DNA of 64,000 nucleotides from Thermohalobaculum sp963700775 (lineage in GTDB: Bacteria; Pseudomonadota; Alphaproteobacteria; Rhodobacterales; Rhodobacteraceae), in contig CAVOYU010000015.1 of assembly GCA_963700775.1 (NCBI GenBank), positions 1-64,000 on the forward strand. Direction: 5' to 3'. Below are positions 50,553 to 60,248 of the stretch, piece after piece; positions within the stretch are counted from its first letter, which is position 1, and every line of letters starts with the position of its first letter. The notes under the pieces were generated by a model. It saw nothing but the letters and a program-made list of their open reading frames with translations. It was not told where the DNA came from and did not search any database. The position numbers and the translations under genes were made by a program.

Positions 50553-51533
50553 CTACCGCGCGCCGGCCACAGCCTCGGGATTGATGACGTGGATCGGCCT
50601 GCCGGCGGCGAAGGCGTTCACCTGGTCGAAGATGTCCGAGAACTGCAACTCGAACTCGTCCTCGGTCACATAGCCGATATGGGGCGTCCCCAGCAGCCGC
50701 GGATGCGACAGCAGCGGGTCGCCGGGAGCGGTCAGCGGTTCGGTGTCGAACACGTCGACCGCCGCCATGCCGGGCCGCCCCGCCTCCAGCGCGGCGAGCA
50801 GCGCCCCCGGCGCCACCAGCCCGGCGCGCGAGGTGTTCACGAACAGGGCGTCGGGCTTCATGAGGGCCAGGTCCGCGCCGGTGACGATCCCGCGGGTCTC
50901 CGGCTTCAGGCGCACATGGACGCTGACGATGTCGGTGCCGGCGAAGAACGCCTCGCGCGAGGCGGCGACGGTGCGGCCTTCCGACGCCGCCCGCCGGCGC
51001 CCGTCCTCGGAGCCCCACCAGACCACCGGCATTCCGAACGCCCCGGCATAGCGTTCGATCTCGCGCGCGATCCGGCCATAGCCGTAGAGCCCGATGGTCC
51101 GCCCGCGCAGCGACCGGCCCACCCCCATCTGCCAGCCCCCCGCCCGCAGCGAGGCGACCTGCTGGGGGATCTGCCGCATCGCGGCGAGGATCAGCGCCCA
51201 GGTCAGTTCCGCCGCCGCATAGGAGGGCGTGTCCGCGTGCATGTTCGAGCAGAGCGTGACGCCGTGCCGGGTGCAGGCGTCGACGTCGATATGCGGATAG
51301 ACGCTGCGCTGGCTGATCAGGCGCAGGTTCGGCAGCCGCTCCAGCAGCGCCGCGGTGATCGGGGTGCGCTCGCGAAACAGCGTGATCGCCTCGGCCCCGG
51401 CCAGCCTTGCGGCCAGGGCCGGAACATCCTCGACATGGTCGGTCCACACCGTCACCTCGTGGTCCGCGAGCCGGTCAAAGCACGGAAGATGGCGCAGCGT
51501 GTCGAACCAGTCGTCCAGGATGTGAACCTTCAT
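50553..51533 (-). CDS. D-2-hydroxyacid dehydrogenase family protein
   Basis: 326 residues. The NAD loop LRGRTIGLYGYGRIAREIERYAGAFGMPVVWWG is a GxGxxG variant (GYGRI). The catalytic set is visible: Arg in VSVHVRLKPETRGIV, Glu in DVFDTEPL and His in LGTPHIGYVT. It reduces 2-oxo acids or oxidises D-2-hydroxy acids with NAD(P). The gene is convergent with tyrC; the 131 bases between them hold no convincing gene. Substrate unknown. Confidence 0.9.
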   Translation of the reverse strand: MKVHILDDWFDTLRHLPCFDRLADHEVTVWTDHVEDVPALAARLAGAEAITLFRERTPITAALLERLPNLRLISQRSVYPHIDVDACTRHGVTLCSNMHADTPSYAAAELTWALILAAMRQIPQQVASLRAGGWQMGVGRSLRGRTIGLYGYGRIAREIERYAGAFGMPVVWWGSEDGRRRAASEGRTVAASREAFFAGTDIVSVHVRLKPETRGIVTGADLALMKPDALFVNTSRAGLVAPGALLAALEAGRPGMAAVDVFDTEPLTAPGDPLLSHPRLLGTPHIGYVTEDEFELQFSDIFDQVNAFAAGRPIHVINPEAVAGAR

Positions 51534-51698
51534 CGTGCGCCTTTCCCCGGCAAGAGCAGCCGGATTCGCCGGCGGGGCAAGCTATCCCGCGCCGGCGAGA
51601 CAGGCAATTCGGCCCGCTTCCGCCGAAAGGTGGATGCCGCCTGGAACTCTACGCAGGAACTTCAAACATCGCCGCAAGGAGGTTCCGATTAGAAACCG

Positions 51699-51775
51699 GT
51701 CTCTTTAGTCGACGAAATCGCCAAAGAATCACGATGTATTGAAACGAATTCTTTAGTTAGTTGATGAAATCACCG
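51699..51775. promoter_or_regulatory. AT-rich leader with an imperfect direct repeat
   Basis: In this GC-rich window, 51650-51790 stands out as AT-rich. Two related copies occur: TCTTTAGTCGACGAAATCGCC (ends near 51722) and TCTTTAGTTAGTTGATGAAATCACC (near 51750-51774), sharing TCTTTAGT and GAAATC-CC. They precede the 51.8 kb membrane-protein gene and probably hold its promoter and a regulator site. The rest of the spacer 51534-51840 holds no gene I can see. Confidence 0.5.
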
Positions 51776-51840
51776 AACTCATGTATGGTCACCGTTGCTG
51801 CAGGCTGGGAGCGAGGGTTTCAGTTTGTGGAGCGTGTCAA

Positions 51841-52491
51841 ATGCGTGTGAGTTTTTCAGGGGAACCCGACAGCGGACGGAATGCAGAGCTGCCGCTTTCC
51901 GGCGGCGGAATGAACGATCGGAGCGCTTCGGGATCCGGCCAGGCGAACCTCGAGGGGAATCCCGCGGGTTGCGAGGGGGATCTGCTGCTGTCGATCCGTC
52001 GCATCCTGTCCGAGGTGAACGCCCGTCCCGACGATCAGATCCGGATCGACGTTCCCGAGATTCCCGGGACCGGCTCCCGGGTCTACCGGCGATTCCGCGA
52101 CGATGAGAACGGCGCGGAGCTGACGCGCCGGCTCGGCTGGCTTGCGACCCGGGCGGCCGCGTCGCGGTCGGATGCGGAAAGCTTCGACACCACCAGGCTG
52201 CGCCGGTCGCACGAGAAGCGGGTCAAGCGGATCCAGCGCGCCAGAGCCCGCCGCAAGAGCAGGGGCCTCGTCTCGACCGGGCTCACGCTCGTGTCGATGG
52301 TGGCGGCGACGCTGGCCGGAATCTATCTGCTCCATCCGCAGATCATCGCCGCATCGCCCAGGCTGGCGCCGGCGATCCAGCAATACGTCGAAACCATCGA
52401 CCGCTATCGCGCCGAAGGCGGCCAGGAGACCGCGGAATTGCGGGACTGGCTGGCCGACCGTCTCGGCAAACCGGCGGCTGCGGAAGGCTAG
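51841..52491 (+). CDS. Hypothetical single-helix membrane protein
   Basis: 216 residues from this ATG; in-frame ATGs at 51781 and 51910 are alternatives. The N-terminal region has LLLSIRRILSEVNAR, which looks like the ASIRRII-E motif of PopZ/DUF2497 proteins. A basic stretch (RLRRSHEKRVKRIQRARARRK) leads to a membrane helix (STGLTLVSMVAATLAGIYLL). The tail HPQIIAASPRLAPAIQQYVETIDRYRAE resembles the C terminus of alphaproteobacterial zinc-ribbon membrane proteins, but no zinc ribbon is present here. Function unknown. AT-rich repeated leader upstream. Confidence 0.65.
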   Translation: MRVSFSGEPDSGRNAELPLSGGGMNDRSASGSGQANLEGNPAGCEGDLLLSIRRILSEVNARPDDQIRIDVPEIPGTGSRVYRRFRDDENGAELTRRLGWLATRAAASRSDAESFDTTRLRRSHEKRVKRIQRARARRKSRGLVSTGLTLVSMVAATLAGIYLLHPQIIAASPRLAPAIQQYVETIDRYRAEGGQETAELRDWLADRLGKPAAAEG

Positions 52492-52618
52492 CCGCAACCC
52501 CGCCCGCGCGGTCGCGCGCGGCGGGTCGCGATCGGCAGGCGCGGCGCCGGTGGCGCCGGCGCCACCGGCCACGGAGCTACCCCGGCACGGAGCTACTCCG
52601 GACGGGCCGTCCGGGCGG

Positions 52619-53083
52619 CTATCCGCTTTCGTGACGCTTCACCCACCCGCCGCGCTCGTCCTGGGCCCAGTAGACCGCCTTCAGGCCGGCCTCGGTGATC
52701 TGCCGCCAGCGGTCACGGGCGCGGGCCACGGCCTGCGCGTCATGGCCGTCGAACAGCACCGCCGCGACCTCCATGCCGGACAGTTCGCCGGGCTCCGCCC
52801 CGGCATCGTCGATCAGGAACAGCGCCTTCGCGCCGTTCGGATTCCCGCCGTCGCAGCAGAGCCAGACCGGCTGGCGCCCGGCCTCGCCGTCCGCCGCGGT
52901 GCCATGTGGCAGGAAGCTCTCGTCGCGCCAGGTCCAGAGGCGGTCGGACAGCGCCTCGATCCGGTCCGGATCGGTGCCGCGCACCAGCGCCCGCCAGCCG
53001 CGATCGAGGCTCCGCTCGAGCATCACCGGCAGGGTCGCCTCGAGCGGGCTCTCGGTCAGGTGGTAGAAGCGGACCTCGCCCAA
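52619..53083 (-). CDS. holC: DNA polymerase III subunit chi
   Basis: 154 residues. The HolC fold begins GEVRFYHLTESPLEATLPVMLERSLDRGWRALVR, then LWTWRDESFLPHGTA and PVWLCCDGGNPNGAKALFLIDDA, all typical. It links the clamp loader to single-strand binding protein. No ATG fits; a TTG at 53083, four bases after the pepA stop, is the best start. It follows pepA, a common order in proteobacteria. Confidence 0.92.
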   Translation of the reverse strand: MGEVRFYHLTESPLEATLPVMLERSLDRGWRALVRGTDPDRIEALSDRLWTWRDESFLPHGTAADGEAGRQPVWLCCDGGNPNGAKALFLIDDAGAEPGELSGMEVAAVLFDGHDAQAVARARDRWRQITEAGLKAVYWAQDERGGWVKRHESG

Positions 53084-53087
53084 GAGG

Positions 53088-54572
53088 TCATTTCTCCAGC
53101 TTCGACCGGACGAACTGGTCGAGCGCCGCCACGCCCCAGCCGGTGGCGCCCTTGGGGGCGAGGTCGGTGCCGCCGGAGGCCAGCGTCACCCCGGCGATGT
53201 CGACGTGGATCCAGGGCGTGCCGTCCTTGATGAAGCGGTGCAGGAACTCGGCCGCGGTGATCGAGCCCGCCGGCCGGCCGCCGGTGTTCTTGATGTCGGC
53301 AAGACGCGACTTGATCAGATCGGCATAGGGCTTGCCGAGAGGCATCCGCCAGGCGTCGTCGCCGGAGGCGTCCGCAGCCGCGGCGAAGGCGGCGGCCAGC
53401 CGGTCGTCATTGGCGAAGAACCCGGCCCGGTGATGTCCGAGGGCGACGACCATCGCCCCGGTGAGGGTGGCAAGGTCGATGATGCCGGAGGGCTTGAACC
53501 GCTCCTGGGTGTACCAGAGGGCGTCCGCCAGCACGAGGCGTCCCTCGGCATCGGTGTTGATCACCTCGATGGTGTCGCCCTTCATCGACCTGACGATGTC
53601 GCCCGGCCGCTGGGCCTTGCCGTCGGGCATGTTCTCGACCAGGCCGACGACGCCCACCACATTGGCCTTGGCCTTCCTCAGCGCCAGCGTGCGCATGACC
53701 CCGGCGACGACCCCGGCGCCGCCCATGTCCATGGTCATCTCCTCCATGCCCGCCCCCGGCTTGATCGAGATGCCGCCGGTGTCGAACACCACGCCCTTGC
53801 CGACAAGCGCGAAGGGCTTCTGCCGCTTGCCGCCCCCCATCCAGCGCATGATCACCATCTTCGACTCGCTGGCCGAGCCCTGGCCGACCGCCAGCAGCGC
53901 CCGGGCGCCAAGCCTGGTCAGCTCCTCCTCGCCCAGGATCTCGACCTCGAGGCCGAGCTCGCCCATGGCCCCGAGACGGGCGGCGAATTCGTCGGTGGTC
54001 AGCCGGTTCGCCGGTTCGTTCACCAGGTCGCGGGTGAAGAAGATGCCCTCGGCCAGCGCCGCGAAGGGTGCCGAGGCGCGGGACAGCGCCTCCGGTTTCC
54101 CGGCGAGCACGGTGATCTCGCCGACGCCGCCATTCTCGTCCTCGTCGCCGGTCTTGTACTCGCGGAAATCGTAGAGCCGCAGCACCAGCGCCCAGACCAT
54201 CTCGGCCAGCAGAGCGTCGTCGGCGACACCCGCCGTCGCGACGGTCACCGCGCCCTTGCCCAGCGCCTTGGCGATGGCGCCGCCGGTGCGCCGGGCCGCG
54301 TCGCGGCCGGGATCGGCGCCGAGGCAGGCAAGGACCACCGCGTCTGCGGCGATGCCGGAGGGATATCGCAGCACCCGCACGGTCGCGGCCTTGGCCTTGA
54401 ACCCTTTGTCCTTCACCGCCCGGCCCAGCGCGCCGCCGATCGCCTTGTCGAGCTGTCGCGCCGCCCGGCCCAGCCTGCCCCGGCCGTCGGCGAAGACGAC
54501 GACGGTCCCCTTGGCGGAGGTGAGATCGGCATCCGATTCCGGGCGGAAGGCGACGGGCACGGGTGAGGTCAT
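53088..54572 (-). CDS. pepA: Leucyl aminopeptidase (M17 family)
   Basis: 494 residues, usual length. Metal and active-site segments are all present: FALVGKGVVFDTGGISIKPGAGMEEMTMDMGGAG (Lys, Asp), VNTDAEGRLVLADAL (the NTDAEGRL signature) and LATLTGAMVVALG. A hexameric, manganese or zinc-dependent cytoplasmic enzyme that removes N-terminal residues. In some gammaproteobacteria PepA also binds DNA. It diverges from lptF across 188 bases and is followed by holC. Confidence 0.96.
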   Translation of the reverse strand: MTSPVPVAFRPESDADLTSAKGTVVVFADGRGRLGRAARQLDKAIGGALGRAVKDKGFKAKAATVRVLRYPSGIAADAVVLACLGADPGRDAARRTGGAIAKALGKGAVTVATAGVADDALLAEMVWALVLRLYDFREYKTGDEDENGGVGEITVLAGKPEALSRASAPFAALAEGIFFTRDLVNEPANRLTTDEFAARLGAMGELGLEVEILGEEELTRLGARALLAVGQGSASESKMVIMRWMGGGKRQKPFALVGKGVVFDTGGISIKPGAGMEEMTMDMGGAGVVAGVMRTLALRKAKANVVGVVGLVENMPDGKAQRPGDIVRSMKGDTIEVINTDAEGRLVLADALWYTQERFKPSGIIDLATLTGAMVVALGHHRAGFFANDDRLAAAFAAAADASGDDAWRMPLGKPYADLIKSRLADIKNTGGRPAGSITAAEFLHRFIKDGTPWIHVDIAGVTLASGGTDLAPKGATGWGVAALDQFVRSKLEK

Positions 54573-54760
54573 GGCGGGCTCCCTGGCTGGTTCGCGCGAC
54601 CGAAGGCTGGCCGCGGGTCAACACCTAGCCCGGATCGCTGGCGCTGACCAGACACCTGCGCGCCGCAATCGGTCCTTGCCCTGCGGGCCGGGCAGACCCA
54701 TGATGCCCGAGCGGCGCGGATACCCGCGCCAACCCCTGCCCCAGCGGCCCGGAGACCCCC

Positions 54761-55897
54761 TTGCGCCGGTTGGACAGCTACATCTTCCACCTGATGCTGC
54801 GGCCGTTTCTGTTCTTCGTGCTGGTCTTCACCGGCGTGATCTGGCTCGGCCAGTCGCTGAAGGTGATCGACACTGTGGTCAACAACGGCCAGTCGGCGCG
54901 GGTGTTCCTGGAATTCACCCTGCTGCTGCTGCCGACCGTCGAGTCGATCGTGCTGCCGATCGCGACCTTCGCGGCGACGCTCTATACGGTCAACCGTCTG
55001 TTCTCGGACAGCGAGATCGTGGCCATGTTCGCCGCCGGGCTGAGCGGCGGGGCATTGCTGCGCCCGATCCTCGTCTTCGCGGCGGTGGTGATGATGGCGG
55101 TCTTCGTGCTGACGCTGTTCGTCATGCCCGCGTCGCAGAGCACGCTGAAGACCCGCATCAGCGAGGTGCGGGGCGATGTCGCCTCGGCATTCCTGCGCGA
55201 AGGCGCGTTCCAGTCGCCGGTGCGCGGCCTGACCGTGTATCTGCGCGGGATCGGCCGGCCGGGAGAGCTGCTGGGCATCTTCGTCCATGACGAGCGCGAG
55301 ACGGACAAGGTCACGACCTACACCGCCGAGCGCGCCGTGATACTCGACGATGCCGAGGGGACACGGCTGGTGATGTTCGACGGGGTGGCGCAGGTCGCGG
55401 CGCGGCACGAGGCGGATTCGATCACGCTGCTGCGCTTCGACCAGTTCGTCTACGATCTGACCCAGTTCACCGGCAAGGGCCGCGAGCGGCGGCGCAAGCC
55501 GAGCGAGATGTTCTTGCCCGAACTGCTGTCGATCACCGCAGCCGAGGCCGACGCCGAGGGCCGGCCACTCGGCGCCTACCGGGCCGAGGCGCACGAGGCC
55601 CTGAGCGGCCCGCTCTATGTTCTCGCCCTGCCCCTGCTGGCGGTTGCCTTCGTGGTCAGCGCGGGCTTCCGGCGGCAGGGCTTCGTCGGACGGATCCTGA
55701 TGGCGACCGCCGTGGCGGTGGGGCTGCGGCTGCTCGGCCTCGGGCTCAAGGCCGCGACCAGCGCCGAGGCGGCGGTCTGGCCGGGCATGTACGTGCCGCC
55801 GTTGCTCGGGGTCGCCCTGGCCATGTGGCTTCTGGCGGGGCGTCCGTCGCCCTGGCGCCGGGCGCGGGGCCGGGCCGCGCTGGAGGCCGCGCCGTGA
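54761..55897 (+). CDS. lptF: LPS export permease LptF
   Basis: 378 residues, YjgP/YjgQ family. Three membrane helices at each end (LRPFLFFVLVFTGVIWLGQ, near residues 40-110, and 290-375) surround a periplasmic beta-jellyroll domain. AGLSGGALLRPILVFAAV is typical. With LptG and ATPase LptB (not in the window) it pulls LPS out of the inner membrane. Start is a TTG preceded by CGGAGA; no ATG fits the conserved MRRLDSYIFHLML beginning. It opens the rightward envelope operon. Confidence 0.93.
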   Translation: MRRLDSYIFHLMLRPFLFFVLVFTGVIWLGQSLKVIDTVVNNGQSARVFLEFTLLLLPTVESIVLPIATFAATLYTVNRLFSDSEIVAMFAAGLSGGALLRPILVFAAVVMMAVFVLTLFVMPASQSTLKTRISEVRGDVASAFLREGAFQSPVRGLTVYLRGIGRPGELLGIFVHDERETDKVTTYTAERAVILDDAEGTRLVMFDGVAQVAARHEADSITLLRFDQFVYDLTQFTGKGRERRRKPSEMFLPELLSITAAEADAEGRPLGAYRAEAHEALSGPLYVLALPLLAVAFVVSAGFRRQGFVGRILMATAVAVGLRLLGLGLKAATSAEAAVWPGMYVPPLLGVALAMWLLAGRPSPWRRARGRAALEAAP

Positions 55898-57018
55898 GCC
55901 TGACCCTCGGCCTCTATATCGCGCGCCGCTTCCTGGGCGTCGCGCTGTTCGCCTTCGCGATCGTCTATGTGCTGGTCGTGACCGTCGACCTTATCGAGCT
56001 GATGCGCAACAGCGCCGGCGGGCAGGCCCGGTTCGCCGATCTGTTGGCGATGGCGCTGCTGCACGCGCCGGCGATCACCATCACCGCAGCGCCGTTCACG
56101 GTGCTGCTGGCGGCGATGACCTGTTTCGCCTCGATGGCGCGGGCGAGCGAGCTGGTGGTGACGCGCTCGGCCGGTGTCTCGGTCTGGCGGCTGCTGACCC
56201 CGGCGCTGCTCGCGGCGATGTTGCTGGGGATCTTCACCGTCACGGTCTACAATCCGATCTCGGCCGCCTTCGCGAGCCGGTTCGAGGCGCTCGAGAACCG
56301 CTTCTTCGGCCGCAGCCTCAGCCGCCTGTCGATCTCGGCCGACGGGCTGTGGCTGCGCCAGGGCGGCCCGAACGGCCAGACCGTGATCCGGGCGCAGCGG
56401 GCCAGCGAGTCGATCGAGCGGCTCTGGCAGGTGAATGTGTTCCAGTTCGACCCGGCCGACCGTTTCTACCGCCGCATCGACGCCCGTACCGCGCTGCTCG
56501 AGGACGGAAGCTGGCGGCTCAACGGCGTGCGCCGCTGGGACCTGCTGGCGGTCGACATCGAGACCGCCGGCGGATCGTCGGTTGTCACCCGCCCCGAGCA
56601 TCTCGACGCGATGCGAATCCCGACCGAGCTGACCCGCGAACGCATCCAGGAGAGCTTTGCCCCGCCCGAGACGATCTCGTTCTGGAAGCTGCCGCGCTTC
56701 GTCGGGCTGCTGGACAATTCGGGCTTCACCTCGAACAGGCACAGGATGCACTGGTACGGCCTGCTTGCCCTGCCTGTGGTGTTCTGCGCGATGGTGCTGA
56801 TCGGGGCGGCCTTCTCGATGCGCCATGTCCGCTTCGGCGGCCTGGGCTTGATGGCGCTCGGCTGCGTGCTGACCGGGTTCGGCTATTTCTTCCTGTCCGA
56901 CATCGCCTCGGCGCTCGGCGCCTCGGGCTCGGTTCCGGCCGAGGTCGCCGCCTGGGCGCCGCCCGGATCGGCGGTGCTGTTCGCTCTGGGCTTGCTGCTG
57001 CATCTGGAGGATGGGTAG
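55894..57018 (+). CDS. lptG: LPS export permease LptG
   Basis: 374 residues, the paralogue of LptF with the same six-helix plus jellyroll layout (GLYIARRFLGVALFAFAIVYVLVVTVDLIELMR at the start; ALPVVFCAMVLIGAAFSMRHVRFGG, LTGFGYFFLSDIA late). GTG start in a GTGA overlap with lptF, so the two subunits are made in equal amounts. An upstream in-frame ATG would lie deep in lptF and is rejected. Partner of LptF in the inner-membrane LPS extractor. Confidence 0.93.
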   Translation: MSLTLGLYIARRFLGVALFAFAIVYVLVVTVDLIELMRNSAGGQARFADLLAMALLHAPAITITAAPFTVLLAAMTCFASMARASELVVTRSAGVSVWRLLTPALLAAMLLGIFTVTVYNPISAAFASRFEALENRFFGRSLSRLSISADGLWLRQGGPNGQTVIRAQRASESIERLWQVNVFQFDPADRFYRRIDARTALLEDGSWRLNGVRRWDLLAVDIETAGGSSVVTRPEHLDAMRIPTELTRERIQESFAPPETISFWKLPRFVGLLDNSGFTSNRHRMHWYGLLALPVVFCAMVLIGAAFSMRHVRFGGLGLMALGCVLTGFGYFFLSDIASALGASGSVPAEVAAWAPPGSAVLFALGLLLHLEDG

Positions 57019-57058
57019 AAGTGGGCCGAACCGTCGGTGATACCGGGACAATTCGCTG

Positions 57059-59254
57059 ATGCGCCCAGGCCTGCGCGCCTTGCTGATCTGCCTGCTGACC
57101 GCCACCGCGGCAACCTGTGGCACAGGCACGGAGACGGCGCTGGCGCAACAATCCGGCGGCGCTCCGGCCAACGCCGGGCAACCACCCGCCCGCCCCACGG
57201 AGAACGCGAAAGCGGCCCGCGACCAGCCGGTCAGCCTGATCGCCGACAGCGTGGAGTACGACAGCAACACCGGGGTCGTCACCGCCACCGGCAATGTCGA
57301 GATCTTCTACGGCGAGCGCACCCTGACCGCCCGCAGGATCGTCTATGACAGCCGCGCCGAGCGGATCACCGCCGAGGGCGACATCATCCTGCATGATCCG
57401 TCCGGGGCGACGGTCTTCGCCGACACGGCCGAACTCGACACCGAGCTCCGCGACGGGCTGGTGCGCGGGGCGCGATCGGTGATGGGCAACAATGTCAGGC
57501 TCTCCGCGGTCGAGGCCCGCCGCGTGGACGGGCGCATCAACACGCTGTCGAAGGCGGTCTACAGCCCCTGCCGGGTCTGCGTCGAGGACCCGACGCCGCT
57601 CTGGCGCATCCGCGCCCGGCGGGTGATACACGACGAGACCGAGAAGCGGATCCACTACGAGGATGCGACCTTCGACGTCATGGGCGTGCCGGTCGCCTGG
57701 CTGCCCTGGTTCAGCCACGCGGATCCCACCCTGGACCGGGCCAGCGGCTTTCTGGTGCCGGAGTTCCAGCATTCGCGGAACACCTACGGCTATGGCGCAT
57801 GGCTCCCCTACTACTGGGTGATCGACGACTATTCCGATCTGACCATCACGCCCTTCATCAGCACCAAGGAGAGTCCGCTCGGCCTGTTCGACTACCGGCG
57901 GGCGGTGACCAACGGGCGGTTCAACGTGGGCGGCAGCGGCACGGTCAGCGACTATGAGGGCAGCAGCGCATTTCACGGCCACCTGGAGGGCGAGGGGCTG
58001 TTCGACCTCGCCAACGACTTCCAGTGGGGCTTCGACGGGATGGTTTCGTCGGACAACGGCTATCTGCGCCGGTTCGACATCTCGGACGAGGACCGGCTGA
58101 CCAGCGAGCTGTTCCTGCGGCGCTTCCGCAGCGACGGGTTCATCGAGGCCTCGACCGTCTATTTCCAGAGCCTGCGCGACGACGAGCCAGCGGGCCAGAT
58201 CCCGCTGGTGCTGCCGGACATCGAGGCCCGGCAGGAGGTGCCGGAAGCCATCCTTGGGGGGGATCTCGGGGTCTTCGCCTCGAGCGCCGTGCTGCTTCGC
58301 GGCCAGGGGCTGGATTCGGGGCGGATCTCGGTCGGGACCGACTGGGAGCGCGAGGAGATCCTGCCGGTCGGGCTCGCGCTGAGAGCCTTCGCCCTGACCC
58401 GCGCCGACGCCTATCTGTCCGACGATTTCGAGGGCGTCGGCGACGCGACCGAGTTCCGGCTCGCTCCCCTCGCCGGCGTCGAGGCGCGGTTCCCACTGAT
58501 CAGCGATGCCGGCGGCGACATCGCCCATGTGATCGAACCCATCGCCCAGGCGATCCTGTCGCCCTACGGCATCAACAACGACGTTCCGAACGAGGATAGC
58601 CAGGTCACCGAGTTCGACGAGAAGAACCTGTTCGACCTCTCGCACTTCTCCGGCGTCGACCGGTTCGAGGAGGGGCCGCGCTTCAACCTTGGAACGCGCT
58701 ACGAGCTGATTTCCGCCGAGGGGTTCGGTTTCGAGGCTAGCGCCGGGCGCGTCCTGCGCTTCCGCGATGCCGACGAATTCTCGTCCGGCTCGGGCCTTTC
58801 GGGCAAGACGTCAGACTGGGTCGGCTCGTGGGCGGCCAGCTACGATCCCTATGTGACGGTGCGCCAGCGGGTGCGGATCGGCGACGGCTTCCAGGTCAAC
58901 CGGAACGAGATCGCCGGCGAAATCCACCTCGGACGACTTGATCTGGAGACCGGTTATGTGTTTCTGGAGGCGGATCCGTCGGTGGATGCGCCGGACGACC
59001 GCGAGGAACTGGCGAGCCGGGCCTCGTTCCGGCTCGACAACAACTGGTCGGTCTCGGGCCGTTTCCGGCGCGACCTGCAGCTTGAAGAGTTCGTCGAGTA
59101 TGGTGGCGGCCTCACCTTCGCCAACGAATGCTGCAAGATCGACCTGTTCGTCCGGCGGACCTTCACCGAGTCGGAGGACAACCCGTCCGGCACATCGGTC
59201 GGAGTGCAGATCAGGCTGTTCACCCTGGGTGACCGGGATGACGGAGAGAGATAG
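57059..59254 (+). CDS. lptD: LPS-assembly outer-membrane protein LptD
   Basis: 731 residues, typical for alphaproteobacteria. Signal peptide first (RALLICLLTATAATCG), then the LptA-like jellyroll (VSLIADSVEYDSNTGVVTATGNVEIFYGERTLTARRIVYD) and a long beta-barrel domain with LWRIRARRVIHDE and VPVAWLPWFSHADPTLDRASGFLVPEF. The paired cysteines YSPCRVC and ECCK probably give the disulfides that link the two domains. It inserts LPS into the outer leaflet. Placed between lptG and a surA-like chaperone gene that would assist its folding. Confidence 0.95.
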   Translation: MRPGLRALLICLLTATAATCGTGTETALAQQSGGAPANAGQPPARPTENAKAARDQPVSLIADSVEYDSNTGVVTATGNVEIFYGERTLTARRIVYDSRAERITAEGDIILHDPSGATVFADTAELDTELRDGLVRGARSVMGNNVRLSAVEARRVDGRINTLSKAVYSPCRVCVEDPTPLWRIRARRVIHDETEKRIHYEDATFDVMGVPVAWLPWFSHADPTLDRASGFLVPEFQHSRNTYGYGAWLPYYWVIDDYSDLTITPFISTKESPLGLFDYRRAVTNGRFNVGGSGTVSDYEGSSAFHGHLEGEGLFDLANDFQWGFDGMVSSDNGYLRRFDISDEDRLTSELFLRRFRSDGFIEASTVYFQSLRDDEPAGQIPLVLPDIEARQEVPEAILGGDLGVFASSAVLLRGQGLDSGRISVGTDWEREEILPVGLALRAFALTRADAYLSDDFEGVGDATEFRLAPLAGVEARFPLISDAGGDIAHVIEPIAQAILSPYGINNDVPNEDSQVTEFDEKNLFDLSHFSGVDRFEEGPRFNLGTRYELISAEGFGFEASAGRVLRFRDADEFSSGSGLSGKTSDWVGSWAASYDPYVTVRQRVRIGDGFQVNRNEIAGEIHLGRLDLETGYVFLEADPSVDAPDDREELASRASFRLDNNWSVSGRFRRDLQLEEFVEYGGGLTFANECCKIDLFVRRTFTESEDNPSGTSVGVQIRLFTLGDRDDGER

Positions 59255-59302
59255 GGCGCCCCGCGCGCCGGATGAGCGACCGGAAGCAATCGGAGACCCC
59301 CA

Positions 59303-60248
59303 ATGCTGAAGAAACTTCTCGGCGCGATCGGATTCGTCGGAGCGCTGCTGCTGGCAGCGGCGGCGCCGGCGCAGACGGCCTTCCGGCCGGTCGCGGTCGT
59401 GAATGAACTCGGTGATCACCGTCTACGACCTGACCCAGCGGGCCCAGCTCATGGGCCTGCTCGGATTCCCGGCGGCAAACCAGGAGGCGCTTCAGTCGGC
59501 CGCGCTCGACCGGCTGGTCGAGGACCGGCTGAAGCTCTACGAGGCCAAGCGCCAGGGCATCAGCTCGACGCCCGAGATGATCGCATCCGGAGTCGAGGAG
59601 CTGTCGAAGACCGCGAAGGTGACGCCCGAGGAGTTCCGCTCGGTGATCGGCAAGCGCGGCGTCAGCGAGCAGGCACTCAACGACATGGTCGAGGCGGAGA
59701 TGCTCTGGCGCGAGGTGGTTCGCCGGCAGTTCGCCCGCCGCGTCGAGCCGACCGACGCCGAGATCGACGCCGAGATCGCCCTGATGCAGCAGCAGACCGG
59801 CGTCAGCTACCATCTCGCCGAGATCGGCCTGCCGCTGAAGGATCAGGGCCGGAGCGAGGCCGATACCATGGCGCTGGCCGACCGGCTCCATGGCGAGCTT
59901 TCGGCCGGCGGTGACTTCGCCAAGGCGGTGAAGCGGTACTCCAGGGCGCCAAGCGCCAAGCGCGGCGGCGATGTTGGCTGGGTGCCGACCAACAGGCTGC
60001 CGACCGAGGTGGCGATCGCGTTGAGCTCGCTCGAGGTCGGCCAGGTCACGCGGCCGATCCCGGTCTCGGGCGGGATCACGATCCTGAAACTGCTCGAGCG
60101 GAAGGAAGACGGCGCATCAGGACTCGATCCGAGCGATGCGGAGCTGCGCAACAAGGTGCGCACGAGCCTGAGCAACGAGCAGACAGCGCGCCTGGCCGAC
60201 GGCCTGCTGCAGGAGCTCCGGCGCGACGCGCTGATCGAGATGCGATGA
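59303..60248 (+). pseudogene. surA: SurA-like periplasmic peptidyl-prolyl isomerase/chaperone, one frameshift as read
   Basis: Signal peptide MLKKLLGAIGFVGALLLAAAAPAQ, then AFRPVAVVN; removing one A at 59406-59407 joins this to DSVITVYDLTQRAQLMGLLGFP, the normal SurA start. The parvulin domain follows (SYHLAEIGLPL, FAKAVKRYSRAPSAKRGGDVGWVPTNRLP, GQVTRPIPVSGGITILKLLERK). It would chaperone outer-membrane proteins such as LptD just upstream. Repaired length about 314 residues. With an intact downstream frame and operon place, sequence error is likelier than real loss. Confidence 0.86.

Noticed and set aside
49452..51692. A 746-codon + strand frame through tyrC and beyond
   Set aside because: Its frame differs from tyrC and is antisense to the hydroxyacid dehydrogenase; composition is shadow-like.
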